A stretch of DNA of 64,000 bases, taken from NCBI RefSeq assembly GCF_040045035.1, contig NZ_JBDZDS010000008.1, positions 124,001 to 188,000 on the forward strand, read 5' to 3'. Both the position numbers and the translations under genes were made by a program. Shown in pieces: positions 44,188-53,362 of the stretch; positions within the stretch are counted from its first letter, which is position 1, and each line of letters opens with the position of its first letter. The stretch is from Pseudaminobacter sp040045035 (lineage in GTDB: Bacteria > Pseudomonadota > Alphaproteobacteria > Rhizobiales > Rhizobiaceae). The notes beneath the pieces were generated by a model. The model saw nothing but the letters and a program-made list of their open reading frames with translations. It was not told the DNA's origin and made no database searches.

Positions 44188-45527
44188 CGAATGAGACGGA
44201 CGTGGCCGCGCGGACGGCCGCGAGGATCGGCAATCGCAAGGCCGTGGTCGGTGTCATAGGTCTGGGCTATGTCGGTCTCCCGCTGGCGATAGCGGCTGCG
44301 CGCGGAGGCTTCCGCACGCTCGGATTGGACATCGACGTTGGAAAGGTGGCGCACCTAAACGCCGGCACGTCCTACATCGACGCCGTCCCCTCCAGGGACC
44401 TTGGCGCCTATGTGGCGGCTGGCACGTTCCGCTCCTCCAGCAATTTCGCCGAACTGGCAGAGTGCGACGTCATTGTCATCTGCGTGCCAACGCCGCTGTC
44501 GAGGCAGCGCGAGCCCGACCTGCAATATGTCATCGACACCGCCAGAACCATTGCCGCGCACCTGCGCCAAGGGCAGCTGGTGGTGCTGGAGTCCACCACC
44601 TATCCAGGCACGACCGAGGAGGTGGTGAAGCCGATCCTCGAGGCAGGCGGACTGAAGAGCGGCCGGGACTTCTTCCTCGCCTTCTCGCCCGAGCGCGAGG
44701 ACCCCGGCAACGCCAGCTATCGCACCGTTACAATTCCGAAGGTGGTCGCCGGCGATGGCCCCGAGGCGTGCGCACTGGCCGAGGCCTTCTATGGTGCGGT
44801 GGTGGACCGCGTCGTCACCGTCTCGTCACCGTCGACGGCCGAGGCCGTCAAGATCACCGAGAACGTGTTCCGCGCCGTCAACATCGCGCTCGTCAACGAA
44901 CTGAAGATCATCTACGACGCAATGGGGATCGATGTCTGGGAAGTGATCGACGCCGCTTCGACGAAGCCGTTCGGCTTCATGCCCTTCTACCCCGGTCCCG
45001 GCCTTGGTGGGCACTGCATTCCGATCGACCCATTTTACCTGACATGGAAGTCGCGGGAATATGGACTGCCGACGCGCTTCATCGAGCTTGCCGGCGAGAT
45101 CAACATCTCGATCCCACGTTATGTCATGGGCAATCTGGAGCGTGCGCTGGATCGCCATCACTGCCGATCGCTCGGGTCGGCCAGGGTTCTTGTCGTCGGG
45201 CTCGCCTACAAGAAGAACGTCTCCGATATCCGTGAAAGCCCGTCCTTCTCCCTTATCGAATTGCTGGAGCAGCGGGGAACACGGGTCGACTATCACGATC
45301 CTCACGTGCCCGAAGTGCCTTTGACGCGGGAACACGCGGCGCTGGCCGGCCGCCGATCTGTGGAGCTGAGACCTGACGCCGTTGCTGCCTATCACGCGGT
45401 GCTGATCGCGACCGATCACGACGTTGTCGACTACGACCTGCTTCATAAGCACGCTTCGCTGATCGTGGACACGCGCAACGCGCTCGGCAGGCGCGGCCAT
45501 CGTTCCCGAAAGATCGTCAAGACGTGA
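44184..45527 (+). CDS. wecC: nucleotide-sugar (UDP-HexNAc) 6-dehydrogenase
   Basis: This 447-residue enzyme oxidises C6 of a UDP-N-acetylhexosamine to the uronate in two steps with NAD+. It has the NAD motif VGVIGLGYVGLPLAIAAARGG, the VPTPLSRQREPDLQYV loop, catalytic Cys in GPGLGGHCIPIDP, and the C-terminal VLVVGLAYKKNVSDIRESPS with YHDPHV. The WbpA/WecC subgroup is favoured over UDP-glucose dehydrogenase by the loop and the neighbouring 2-epimerase. The likely product is UDP-ManNAcA or UDP-GlcNAcA. Confidence 0.9.
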   Translation: MTNETDVAARTAARIGNRKAVVGVIGLGYVGLPLAIAAARGGFRTLGLDIDVGKVAHLNAGTSYIDAVPSRDLGAYVAAGTFRSSSNFAELAECDVIVICVPTPLSRQREPDLQYVIDTARTIAAHLRQGQLVVLESTTYPGTTEEVVKPILEAGGLKSGRDFFLAFSPEREDPGNASYRTVTIPKVVAGDGPEACALAEAFYGAVVDRVVTVSSPSTAEAVKITENVFRAVNIALVNELKIIYDAMGIDVWEVIDAASTKPFGFMPFYPGPGLGGHCIPIDPFYLTWKSREYGLPTRFIELAGEINISIPRYVMGNLERALDRHHCRSLGSARVLVVGLAYKKNVSDIRESPSFSLIELLEQRGTRVDYHDPHVPEVPLTREHAALAGRRSVELRPDAVAAYHAVLIATDHDVVDYDLLHKHASLIVDTRNALGRRGHRSRKIVKT

Positions 45528-45676
45528 TGTGCCTCAACGGTCGCGTTCCGATCGGCCTTTTCAGTACTGCCGGCTTGCGGGGTCGGTCAGTGATCGAGGG
45601 CGGCATGTGCCCGCTCCAAAACACAATTTCGAAGAAGCGTCGTGGATAGTGCCCTAACCAGCAAAGGAGAGTAATC

Positions 45677-46213
45677 ATGAATGTAAACCATCGAGGTTCG
45701 GCCAGGCTCCGGCAATGTTTGATCAATCGTAAACAGCTGAGAACGGTTATCGCCGTAGGCATGGGTATCTGCCTCGCCGTCAGCATCGGCAGCAGCGCCT
45801 ATGCGCAGGACTGCGCCCTTCGTCTGCCTCTATCCAGTGTGAGAAATCATCAAGCGGCCGGGACCGTTGCGTCCGCGAGAGGGCAGGTCAACGTAATGGG
45901 CCTCGGTCAGGGTTGGGCACCAGCCTCCGTCGGCATGCCTATCGCCCTGGGCGGCGTGGTCGAGACGGGGCCAGCGAGCACCGCCTCGCTCACAGTGGGA
46001 CAGCACAGGTTGAACCTCAGGGCGCGGATGCAGGCCACATTCACGACGGAGGGTGAACGGCTTTGCGTCGTTCTCAGCGAGACGGATCCGAGCGGCGTAG
46101 TCGGAGCAGGTAACGGAACCGCCTTGATCGTTGGTGGCGCGGCAGCGGCGTTGGGGATAGGCGCGGCTATTGCGGCGTCGACGGGGGATGATCACAAGCC
46201 CCTCAGCCCCTGA
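45677..46213 (+). CDS. exported protein of unknown function with FecR-like segment
   Basis: This 178-residue protein has a long signal peptide (VIAVGMGICLAVSIGSSAYAQ). The mature part, GTVASARGQVNVMGLGQGW and MPIALGGVVETGPASTASLTV, resembles the FecR-like beta domain. It ends in a Gly/Ala-rich helix (GTALIVGGAAAALGIGAAIAAS) that may anchor it. An AAGGAGAG box lies eight bases before the ATG. It lies between the sugar-activation genes and the export module, suggesting an envelope role in polysaccharide production. The function is unknown. Confidence 0.65.
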   Translation: MNVNHRGSARLRQCLINRKQLRTVIAVGMGICLAVSIGSSAYAQDCALRLPLSSVRNHQAAGTVASARGQVNVMGLGQGWAPASVGMPIALGGVVETGPASTASLTVGQHRLNLRARMQATFTTEGERLCVVLSETDPSGVVGAGNGTALIVGGAAAALGIGAAIAASTGDDHKPLSP

Positions 46214-46368
46214 GGTTTTTCGTGCCGATAGGGTCGGCGACTGACCCAGGACCAATCGACATTGATGGAAATCGCAGGCGGACATGGAAGTATGTCCGTC
46301 CTGTCTGCCGCGAGCCATTCTTCGTGAAGGGCTGCCCGTGACGACGACATACCTGGCATCCGCCGACC

Positions 46369-47187
46369 ATGATCGATCTACATTCTCACCTTCTTCCCGG
46401 ATGTGACGACGGCGCCGCCGATCTCGAGATGGCGCTCGCCATGGCCAGACGGGCCGTCGACGACGGGGTGCGTGTCATGGCATGCACTCCGCACATATTG
46501 CCGGGCCTCTACACCAACGATGCGAACGGGATCGATGCCCGGGTCACCTCGTTGCGTCAGGCGCTTGGCGAGGCCGACATTGATCTGACGCTCGTGGTCG
46601 GCGCAGACGTGCACATCGCGCCCGATCTGCCCGAAAAGCTCCGCAACGGCACTGTCCCCACCCTCAATGGCTCGCGCTATTTCCTGCTCGAGCCGCCGCA
46701 TCAGGTGCTACCGCCGCAGCTGGAGAACCTGGTCGCGAGCCTGATCGGCGCAGGCTTTGTTCCCATACTGACCCATCCGGAGCGGCTGGCGTGGACACGC
46801 TCGCACTATGACGTCGTCAACAGGGTCAACGGGGCCGGTTGTCTGATGCAGATCACGGCCGGCTCTCTGACAGGCAGTTTTGGGCGTATGGCGCAGTACC
46901 TGGCCGAACGGATGCTCGACGAGGGCCGAGTGGATGTTATCGCAAGCGACGCCCACAATCTGCGGGCAAGGATCCCGGGCCTGTCAAAGGCGCGGGAGAT
47001 CGTGGCTGCTCGTTATGGACGAGAGGTCGCCGAGGATCTCGTGATCCGCAGGCCGATGCGCATTCTACGCGATCTGCCAGTTACCCCGGCCTTCGACTCG
47101 AGCCGGGCGACAGCCTTTCGAATAACGCAACCTTCTGGCGAGGCCAAGCCGCTTAGCCGGCTCATCGAATGGATCAGGAATGCCTAA
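46369..47187 (+). CDS. CpsB/CapC-like PHP-fold tyrosine-protein phosphatase
   Basis: This 272-residue protein has the PHP metal motifs: MIDLHSHLLPGCDDGAADLEMAL, MACTPHI, ILTHPER and VIASDAHN. Together they bind the trinuclear Mn2+ centre of CpsB/YwqE phosphatases. It would dephosphorylate the autokinase encoded two genes downstream, completing a phosphorylation cycle that tunes polymer length. The C-terminal 45 residues are an extension relative to the Gram-positive enzymes. It overlaps the Wza gene by eight bases. Confidence 0.9.
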   Translation: MIDLHSHLLPGCDDGAADLEMALAMARRAVDDGVRVMACTPHILPGLYTNDANGIDARVTSLRQALGEADIDLTLVVGADVHIAPDLPEKLRNGTVPTLNGSRYFLLEPPHQVLPPQLENLVASLIGAGFVPILTHPERLAWTRSHYDVVNRVNGAGCLMQITAGSLTGSFGRMAQYLAERMLDEGRVDVIASDAHNLRARIPGLSKAREIVAARYGREVAEDLVIRRPMRILRDLPVTPAFDSSRATAFRITQPSGEAKPLSRLIEWIRNA

Positions 47188-47947
47188 TATGAGATGCAAG
47201 CTGGGCTCTTCTGTCGCTATGGCTTCCTGCCTGTTCGCGATGTGGGGGTGCAGCGCCACACCCGGCACGTCGCGCGAGACCCCGGCTGCTCTTACGGCAT
47301 TGAGCAGCGTTGCCGGCCACGGCGATCGTGGACTGAAAATGGTTGCCGAGCTTCCGCCGCCTCTAGCGGTGACAAGCGGCGTGGCGCAGCCGGTGGCGAT
47401 TTCGGATGTGCTTGAGATATCGGTCTTTCAGGTTCCGGATCTGGCACGCACGGTCCAGGTCGATGACCGCGGTTATGTCTCGTTGCCACTGATCGGCGCG
47501 GTGCAGGCCTCGGGAAAGTCCGTCCAGATGCTGCAAGGCGACATCGAGACAGCCTACGCGGCCAGTTATCTTCAGTCGCCGAACGTGTCGGTCTTCGTCA
47601 AGGAATCTGCTGCACGTCGGGTGACCGTGGACGGCGAGGTGAGGCGTGCTGGCGTCTATCCGCTTCCACCCGGCGCCTCGCTGCTCGATGCCGTCGCGTT
47701 GGCGGGAGGACTGACCGCGGTCGCCGATCCCTCGAAAGTCTACGTTTTTCGCCGGGTGGGCGATGTCAATTACGTCACCAATTACAAGGTCGATAATATT
47801 CGTCAAGGCAGCGGCCGCAACCCACCGGTGTATGGAGGGGACGTGGTTGTCGTCTTCGCCTCTCAGTCGCGCGTGATGCTGCAAAGCCTCAAGGAAGCGC
47901 TGGGCGTTGCCACCTCTGTCGGCCGGCTCTCAGTCCTTGTACCTTGA
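47180..47947 (+). CDS. polysaccharide export lipoprotein, Wza/OtnA family
   Basis: This 255-residue protein has a lipoprotein signal with lipobox before Cys (LFAMWGC). It carries the export domain (AISDVLEISVFQVPDLARTVQVDDRGYVSLPLIGAVQASGKS) and an SLBB domain (RRVTVDGEVRRAGVYPLPPGASLLDAVALAGGL). It forms the outer-membrane exit pore for the polymer. It is smaller than E. coli Wza and lacks a C-terminal outer-membrane helix, as is usual for rhizobial types. It is followed directly by a palindromic intergenic repeat and the Wzc-type gene. Confidence 0.92.
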   Translation: MPNMRCKLGSSVAMASCLFAMWGCSATPGTSRETPAALTALSSVAGHGDRGLKMVAELPPPLAVTSGVAQPVAISDVLEISVFQVPDLARTVQVDDRGYVSLPLIGAVQASGKSVQMLQGDIETAYAASYLQSPNVSVFVKESAARRVTVDGEVRRAGVYPLPPGASLLDAVALAGGLTAVADPSKVYVFRRVGDVNYVTNYKVDNIRQGSGRNPPVYGGDVVVVFASQSRVMLQSLKEALGVATSVGRLSVLVP

Positions 47948-47949
47948 AG

Positions 47950-48050
47950 CATGATCCCGAAAAGCTGCAGACTTTTCGTTCAATATCATTCCGCAAAAAC
48001 AAAAGCTTAGAGCGAGACGGCGATTCAAGGTTGGCCATCCCGCTCCAAAT
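47950..48050. repeat. rhizobial-type palindromic intergenic element
   Basis: The stretch begins GCATGATCCCGAAAAG and continues with CTTTTCG, then CCGCAAAAACAAAAGCTTAGAGCG. It matches the general form of the short mosaic palindromic elements scattered between rhizobial genes. The arms CGAAAAG (47958-47964) and CTTTTCG (47972-47978) form a hairpin. It overlaps what would be the N-terminal codons of the next frame, showing that those codons are repeat-derived. Confidence 0.7.
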
Positions 48051-48069
48051 AGGTTCAGAAGGTCAGAGA

Positions 48070-50433
48070 ATGCTGGATCGCTCTTATTCGCTGCCCAATG
48101 TCGGATCACTTGCATCTTACGCCGGTGCGCCGTCCTACCAGCAGTTCGATTACCCTCCCTACGGCCAAGACCAGCCCGAACGGGAAGGCCTGCTCGATCC
48201 GCTCAAACTGCTGTCCATTGTCCTACGGCATCGGTGGCTGATCGCTTTCATGATGCTCTTTGCACTGGTCGGCGGCTTTGTCGTGACCATGATGCAGACG
48301 CCCATCTACCAGTCGTCCGTCCGCTTGGAGGTGGTCACGCCGTCGGCGCGAGTTTTCCAGGATATCGAGGTGGTGTCGGAAACGTCGGACCAGCGGGCGT
48401 TCCTGACCGCGCGTGAGAAGATCATGAGCCGTGCCATCGCCGAGCGCGTTGTCTACCAGCTTGGCCTCGCCGACAAGCGAGACTTCCTCTATCCCGCGCC
48501 ACGCTTTTCACCCTGGAACCTTGCCAGACGCGCCTTCGGGCTGAAACTCGCCCCCGCATCCGACGAGTTCAGCCCCGACGAGCGCGAGCGCATTGCCGTG
48601 GGGCGCGTGCTTGACGCCATGTCCGTCAGCCTGGTTCCGAACACCAGCCTGCTGACGATCGCGTTCAGCGACCAGAAACCTGAATATGCCCGCGGCGTCG
48701 CAAACCAGATTGCTCAGAGCTTCATCGACCAGCGTGTGGACAAGACCGGCGAGACCTCGGAACTCGCGCGCCAGTTCATTCAGGAGCAGGTGCTGCAGGT
48801 CAAGGTGAAGCTGCAAGCTTCGGAACAGGCGCTGGTTGATTATGCGCGCAAGGCGGGCATCACCGTCACAGGCAGCGAACGATCGCTCATTGCCTCCAAT
48901 ATCGAAGCCATCAACACTGCGCTCGCCAAGGCGATGGAGGAGCGGCTCGAGAGGGACGTGCTCGTCAGCCAGATCGAGCTTGGCCGTGGTGACAGTCTTG
49001 AACAGGTGCTGGCCAGCCAGCCGCTGCAAAAGCTGCGGACCGATGCTGCCCAGCTGAAAGCCGAGTATCAGCAGAAACTGACCGCCTTCAAACCCGGTTT
49101 CCCCGAAATGCGCCAGCTTCAGATGCGCATCGGCGAGTTGGAGCGGCAGTATGCCGACGGCGTCGCCGTCATACTCGATGGCATAAGGAAAAAGCGCGAC
49201 GAGACGGAGAAGCGCGAGGCCGAGTTGCGGATCAAGCTCGGCGAGCTGGAACAGGGACAGATCGCCTATGAGGACAAGAACATTCAGTACACAATCCTCA
49301 AGCGTGAGGTCGACTCCAATCGCTCGCAATACGAAACGCTGATAACCAAGCTGAATGCGATCGGGGTGGGATCTGAGCTCCGATCCCAGAACGCCTCCAT
49401 CGTTGATTTGGCCGTTCTTTCGAAAGCGCCGGTGGCCCCGCGACTCTCAATCAACCTCGCCATCGCGCTCGTCCTGTTCGCGGCGTTGAGCGCGGCGATC
49501 ATCTATCTGCTCGAACTGCTCAACAACACCTTCGTCAATCCCGACCAGATCGAGAAGGAACTCGGCCTCTCTGTGCTAGGTATTCTTCCGAAAGTCGATG
49601 CGGAGGACCTGGAAGCAAGCCTTGCCGATCAGAAATCGGGCCTCTCGGAGGCCTATCGCAGCCTCAGGACCTCGATTCAGTTCTCAGGGGCGGAGGGCAT
49701 GCCGAATACGCTGGTAGTCACCAGTTCCGAGCCGTCAGAGACCAAGTCGACCAGCGCCTACAAGATTGCGCTCGATTTCGGCGCAATCGGCAAGAAGGTG
49801 CTGATCATCGATGGTGACCTTCGCAAGCCCAGCATGCATCGGTTGTTCGGGCTCGATAACACGCTCGGCCTGAGCAACATTCTGACGAATTCGGTGTTGC
49901 GCGAAGATCTGCCGCGCACCATCAGGAAAACCAGGGAAAACAATATCTGGGTGGTGACTTCCGGCACCATCCCGCCCAACCCGGCCGATCTGCTGTCTTC
50001 GGCCAAAATGGCGCTTCTGGTCGAGTATTTTGCCGGCCGGTTCGATCTCGTCATTATCGACAGCCCGCCTGTCGTCGGCCTCTCCGATGCGCCGATCCTG
50101 AGCCGGATCGCTCAAGCCACGCTGCTTCTGGTGTCGGCGAACAATGTGTCGCGCAAGTCGGCAAAATCAGCGCTGAAGAGGTTACGTGCCGCCGGCGGCA
50201 ACGTCATTGGCGCGTGCCTGAGCAGGTTTAGCGCGGGGGCCTTCGACTACAACTACGCCTACAGGTACATGAATTATTACTACTATCAGTACGGTCACGA
50301 ACATCCGAAGCTGGAGGGGCAGGGTGGAACGGACAGCTATGCTGAGAGGAACCGATCGTTCCTGGATCGCCTGGGCTATATCACTCGCAGTTCTGTCGGG
50401 CGTCTCGTTCAACGGCTTAAGCCGATCGATTGA
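48070..50433 (+). CDS. Wzc-like polysaccharide co-polymerase with tyrosine autokinase domain
   Basis: This 787-residue protein controls chain length and export. A first transmembrane helix (HRWLIAFMMLFALVGGFVV) begins the Wzz domain, a long coiled-coil periplasmic part follows, and a second helix (INLAIALVLFAALSAAIIYLL) precedes the cytoplasmic kinase. The kinase has Walker A' VLIIDGDLRKP, Walker B LVIIDSPPV and a Tyr-rich tail (YNYAYRYMNYYYYQYG) for autophosphorylation. The P-loop reads SSEPSETKSTSAYK, with Thr in place of the usual Gly of GKS. The frame opens at 47944 inside a repeat; the ATG at 48070 is preferred. Confidence 0.9.
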   Translation: MLDRSYSLPNVGSLASYAGAPSYQQFDYPPYGQDQPEREGLLDPLKLLSIVLRHRWLIAFMMLFALVGGFVVTMMQTPIYQSSVRLEVVTPSARVFQDIEVVSETSDQRAFLTAREKIMSRAIAERVVYQLGLADKRDFLYPAPRFSPWNLARRAFGLKLAPASDEFSPDERERIAVGRVLDAMSVSLVPNTSLLTIAFSDQKPEYARGVANQIAQSFIDQRVDKTGETSELARQFIQEQVLQVKVKLQASEQALVDYARKAGITVTGSERSLIASNIEAINTALAKAMEERLERDVLVSQIELGRGDSLEQVLASQPLQKLRTDAAQLKAEYQQKLTAFKPGFPEMRQLQMRIGELERQYADGVAVILDGIRKKRDETEKREAELRIKLGELEQGQIAYEDKNIQYTILKREVDSNRSQYETLITKLNAIGVGSELRSQNASIVDLAVLSKAPVAPRLSINLAIALVLFAALSAAIIYLLELLNNTFVNPDQIEKELGLSVLGILPKVDAEDLEASLADQKSGLSEAYRSLRTSIQFSGAEGMPNTLVVTSSEPSETKSTSAYKIALDFGAIGKKVLIIDGDLRKPSMHRLFGLDNTLGLSNILTNSVLREDLPRTIRKTRENNIWVVTSGTIPPNPADLLSSAKMALLVEYFAGRFDLVIIDSPPVVGLSDAPILSRIAQATLLLVSANNVSRKSAKSALKRLRAAGGNVIGACLSRFSAGAFDYNYAYRYMNYYYYQYGHEHPKLEGQGGTDSYAERNRSFLDRLGYITRSSVGRLVQRLKPID

Positions 50434-51571
50434 GAAAATCGCGCCTGAAGTCGCCCTGCAGCTCAACCCGCTCAACGCGCGGGCGCGCGTCAATGCGCTG
50501 ACGACCGCGCTCAACGACAACGATCCCGATCTTCAAAAGCTCCTGCGCATGGCCGCCGTTGGCCTCGCGTTCAGCCCTGTCGACTCGCGTTTCTACAGCC
50601 TGTTGGGAGAGTTGCGCCTGCGGATGGGCGAAGGGGAGGAGGCTTATCGTCTTTTTCGACAAGCGCATCTTCTTTCCCGCACGGAGATCGACGCACTCCA
50701 GCATCTGACGGCGCGCGCCATCGACACCGGCGACTATGCCGGCGCGGTCGCGCATATCGATATCCTGTTGCGGCGATGGCCAAAGCGCGCCGGCGTCTTG
50801 ACTCCCTTGTTGCCGAGACTGCTGTCAGACCAGGGTGCCTATAGGGCCATCGTCGAGCTGATGCGCGGCGGTGCACCGTGGCGAGGCCGGATCCTGTCCG
50901 CTCTCGCACGGCAGGAGGAAGGACTTGGCATTGCCTATCGGCTGCTGCTGGATTTCGCCGATTCCGACCACCCGCCCGAGCGGAGCGAGGTCGGGGCGGT
51001 GAGCCGTGGTTTCATCGCGGCGAAGCGCTACGAAGAAGCCTATCGCCTGTTCCGCTTCACCCTGCCGGCTGGAGAGCACGAGCTGGCCGGCTACGTCTAC
51101 AACGCGTCATTCGTGCCTGCATCGACCGCAAGTCCCTTCTCCTGGCAGATTCGCAACACCCGCGCTGCCGAAATCAGCCTGACCGACGAAACGCCTTTCC
51201 CAGGGGCGACAGTCCGATTTCTTAATGCGCCGGCCAAGGACATCGTGCTGCGCCAGACCCTGTTCCTGTCACCCGGCCGCTACCGGCTCATTGCCAAGGT
51301 CGATGCCTCCAACCTGCGGGCTCCGCGCTCTCTCTACTGGCGTATCGGTTGTCTGGACCCAAAAAGGGAGCTTCTGCGTCTGCCCATCCCTGAAGGCAGC
51401 TATCGCGACCAGAGTTTCGAGGCCAGTTTCGTGGTCGATGGCTGCGCTCTGCAGCAGATCGGTCTGGCAACCGGCGTGATCTCCGAAAGCTGGCAGAACC
51501 GCTATTCGGGGCAGGTGCGCTTTCAATCTTTGAAAATAGAGAAAGAGGACCTTGCTGAAGTTGAAAGGTGA
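50324..51571 (+). CDS. TPR-like exported/membrane protein of the EPS locus
   Basis: This 415-residue protein has an N-terminal hydrophobic segment (SWIAWAISLAVLSGVSF). Helical repeats of TPR type occupy residues about 45-240 (FYSLLGELRLRMGEGEEAYRLFRQAHLLS), followed by a beta-rich C-terminal domain (FLSPGRYRLIAKVDASNLRAP; YWRIGCLDP) that resembles a carbohydrate-binding module. It probably acts in the periplasm in polymer assembly or export. The GTG at 50324 follows GGAGGGG and overlaps the Wzc gene by 110 bases; an ATG five codons later is possible. Confidence 0.72.
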   Translation: MERTAMLRGTDRSWIAWAISLAVLSGVSFNGLSRSIEKIAPEVALQLNPLNARARVNALTTALNDNDPDLQKLLRMAAVGLAFSPVDSRFYSLLGELRLRMGEGEEAYRLFRQAHLLSRTEIDALQHLTARAIDTGDYAGAVAHIDILLRRWPKRAGVLTPLLPRLLSDQGAYRAIVELMRGGAPWRGRILSALARQEEGLGIAYRLLLDFADSDHPPERSEVGAVSRGFIAAKRYEEAYRLFRFTLPAGEHELAGYVYNASFVPASTASPFSWQIRNTRAAEISLTDETPFPGATVRFLNAPAKDIVLRQTLFLSPGRYRLIAKVDASNLRAPRSLYWRIGCLDPKRELLRLPIPEGSYRDQSFEASFVVDGCALQQIGLATGVISESWQNRYSGQVRFQSLKIEKEDLAEVER

Positions 51572-52859
51572 ATGGCCGAAATACCTGCTTGGGCTCGCCT
51601 TCATCGCTGCGGCCCTGCTGGGTGGAGGCGCAGCCCCACGGCTCTGGACCGACACGGTGCTTCAGCTGTTCATCCTGTTGGCGGCCACGCCGATCCTGGC
51701 GGCCCGCTCGGGCGAGGCGGCGGATGTTCGGATCTTCTGGCTTTGCGGCCTGGTTCTGGTGGCAATCATCGTCCAACTGCTGCCTGTGTCGGAAGGATTG
51801 GTTCGACCGTTGCGCAGCGAGGTGTTTTCGAACAGCCGGCTGGACTCCGGAACCCTTGAATTCATCAGCCTAGGACTCGGACGGACGCTTGAATCACTTC
51901 TCTATGTTGCGGTGCTGACCATTTTGCTCGTCGCCCTGCTGCGCGTGCCCGGTCCGCAGCTTCATGCCCTGTTGCCGTTCCTGCTTGCAGGCGTGGCCTG
52001 CAATGCAATCGCCGGGTTTGTCCAGCACTCGGCCTCCGCGAGGGTGACGGTCGAAGGCTTGTTGCCCTTCACGGTCACTGCCGGCTTCTTCGCCAACCGC
52101 AACCACTTCGCGTCGCTGCTTTATGAGGCGCTGCCCTTTCTGCTTTATCTGGCGACATTCGCCGGCATGCGCCCGTGGGCGGGCGCCGCGATCGTCCTGC
52201 TGTTGCTTGACCTGCTGGCCACCGGATCGCGTGCCGGTGCGGTAATCGGGCTGCTGGCCTTGGTATTGTCCGTGGTCTTCTTCGCTTCGCGCTCGCGTGC
52301 AGGCATCGGCAGCCTAGTGGTGCTGGCGGCGGTTGCAGGCGTCTACGGCATGGGAACCTGGTTCGTGCTCGAGGCGCGCGACTTCACCGACGCGACGCGT
52401 GCGCAACTCGCCGCGACCACGCTTCAGGGGATCAGACAGAACTGGGCCCTGGGCGTTGGATTCGGGAACTTTCCGGCGGCCTACCAGGCCTACGAAGACC
52501 CATCGACCATTTCTGGACGGTACGCCAATCACGCCCACAATGACTATCTGGAGTTGATCTTCGAGGGCGGTGTGATGGCGGCGCTGCTGATCGCAGGATA
52601 TGTTGCGATGATCGGCGCCCAGCTTTTACGTATTCGGCACAGTCATTTCCACAAAGCCGCGTTCCTGGGCGTGCTGTTCGTTCTGATCCACTCTTCCGTC
52701 GACTATCCCTTGCGGACCATGGCGATCGCGGTCCCCTTTGTCTATTTCAACGCGATCCTCTTCCATGGCGGGCTCAAGCCGGCCGGTCGCCATATCAAGG
52801 GCATCGTTGAGGTCACCAACGGACGGCGACGGAGGCGCGTACCGGTCACAGCGGCATAG
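51552..52859 (+). CDS. O-antigen ligase/polymerase-like membrane protein
   Basis: This 435-residue protein has about eleven helices and the Wzy_C (O-antigen ligase) signature. The signature comprises a small-residue helix (GFFANRNHFASLLYEALPFLLYL), SRAGAVIGLLALVLSVVF and the late periplasmic loop with HAHNDYLELIFEGG, where the His is essential in WaaL-type enzymes. It would join or attach polymer. The TTG start at 51552 overlaps the TPR gene by 20 bases. The cluster also has a Wzy-like protein at 33726, so one of the two may attach the polymer to another acceptor. Confidence 0.87.
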   Translation: MLKLKGEWPKYLLGLAFIAAALLGGGAAPRLWTDTVLQLFILLAATPILAARSGEAADVRIFWLCGLVLVAIIVQLLPVSEGLVRPLRSEVFSNSRLDSGTLEFISLGLGRTLESLLYVAVLTILLVALLRVPGPQLHALLPFLLAGVACNAIAGFVQHSASARVTVEGLLPFTVTAGFFANRNHFASLLYEALPFLLYLATFAGMRPWAGAAIVLLLLDLLATGSRAGAVIGLLALVLSVVFFASRSRAGIGSLVVLAAVAGVYGMGTWFVLEARDFTDATRAQLAATTLQGIRQNWALGVGFGNFPAAYQAYEDPSTISGRYANHAHNDYLELIFEGGVMAALLIAGYVAMIGAQLLRIRHSHFHKAAFLGVLFVLIHSSVDYPLRTMAIAVPFVYFNAILFHGGLKPAGRHIKGIVEVTNGRRRRRVPVTAA

Positions 52860-53362
52860 GCACCGTCATTCGGTGCTCGGGCTGTCTCGTGCAGCCGTGG
52901 ATCGTTAAGCGCATTGGGTTTCGAAAGCTGCGGCGTCAGACCTTTGAGAGCGCTATCGGCGACGGGAGCGTTCGGTCGAGGAAGCACTGATCCAGATATA
53001 TCTGGCAGGTGGGCAGGCCGATCTCAAGCTGCAGATCAAGGAATCCGTGCGACCGGCGTCAGCTGGACCGACTTCCTCCACCTAAGCTCAGGACCTATTA
53101 ATTTGGATTGATGTGTGATTCACGGTTTCCGTTGCAGGAGGCCGTGATGGGCGATCGGTGCGCTTTCGTCGGTTGAAACTTTCGAGCAGCAGGGGTGAAA
53201 AGCGCACGATCCGGCGATGGACGACCTGTGAAATTATTAGGTTTGCCGCCGAATTGCGTTCGAGAGTTTCGCCTCCAGCGAGAGCAAACAGATGGCAACA
53301 ATGCGCAGGATGGCCCCTTTGGGATCAACTTTTGCGGTTAGCTGTGCCCGGAGGCCATCTCT
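52860..53362. other. decayed region with a trace of an IS256-family transposase
   Basis: Near 52970-53018 the plus strand reads ERSVEEALIQIYLAGG, a close match to the conserved SVEEALIQMYLAG block of IS256-family transposases; it decays immediately. The rest contains no recognisable gene. This is the left edge of the insertion-sequence graveyard that ends the EPS locus. Confidence 0.4.
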
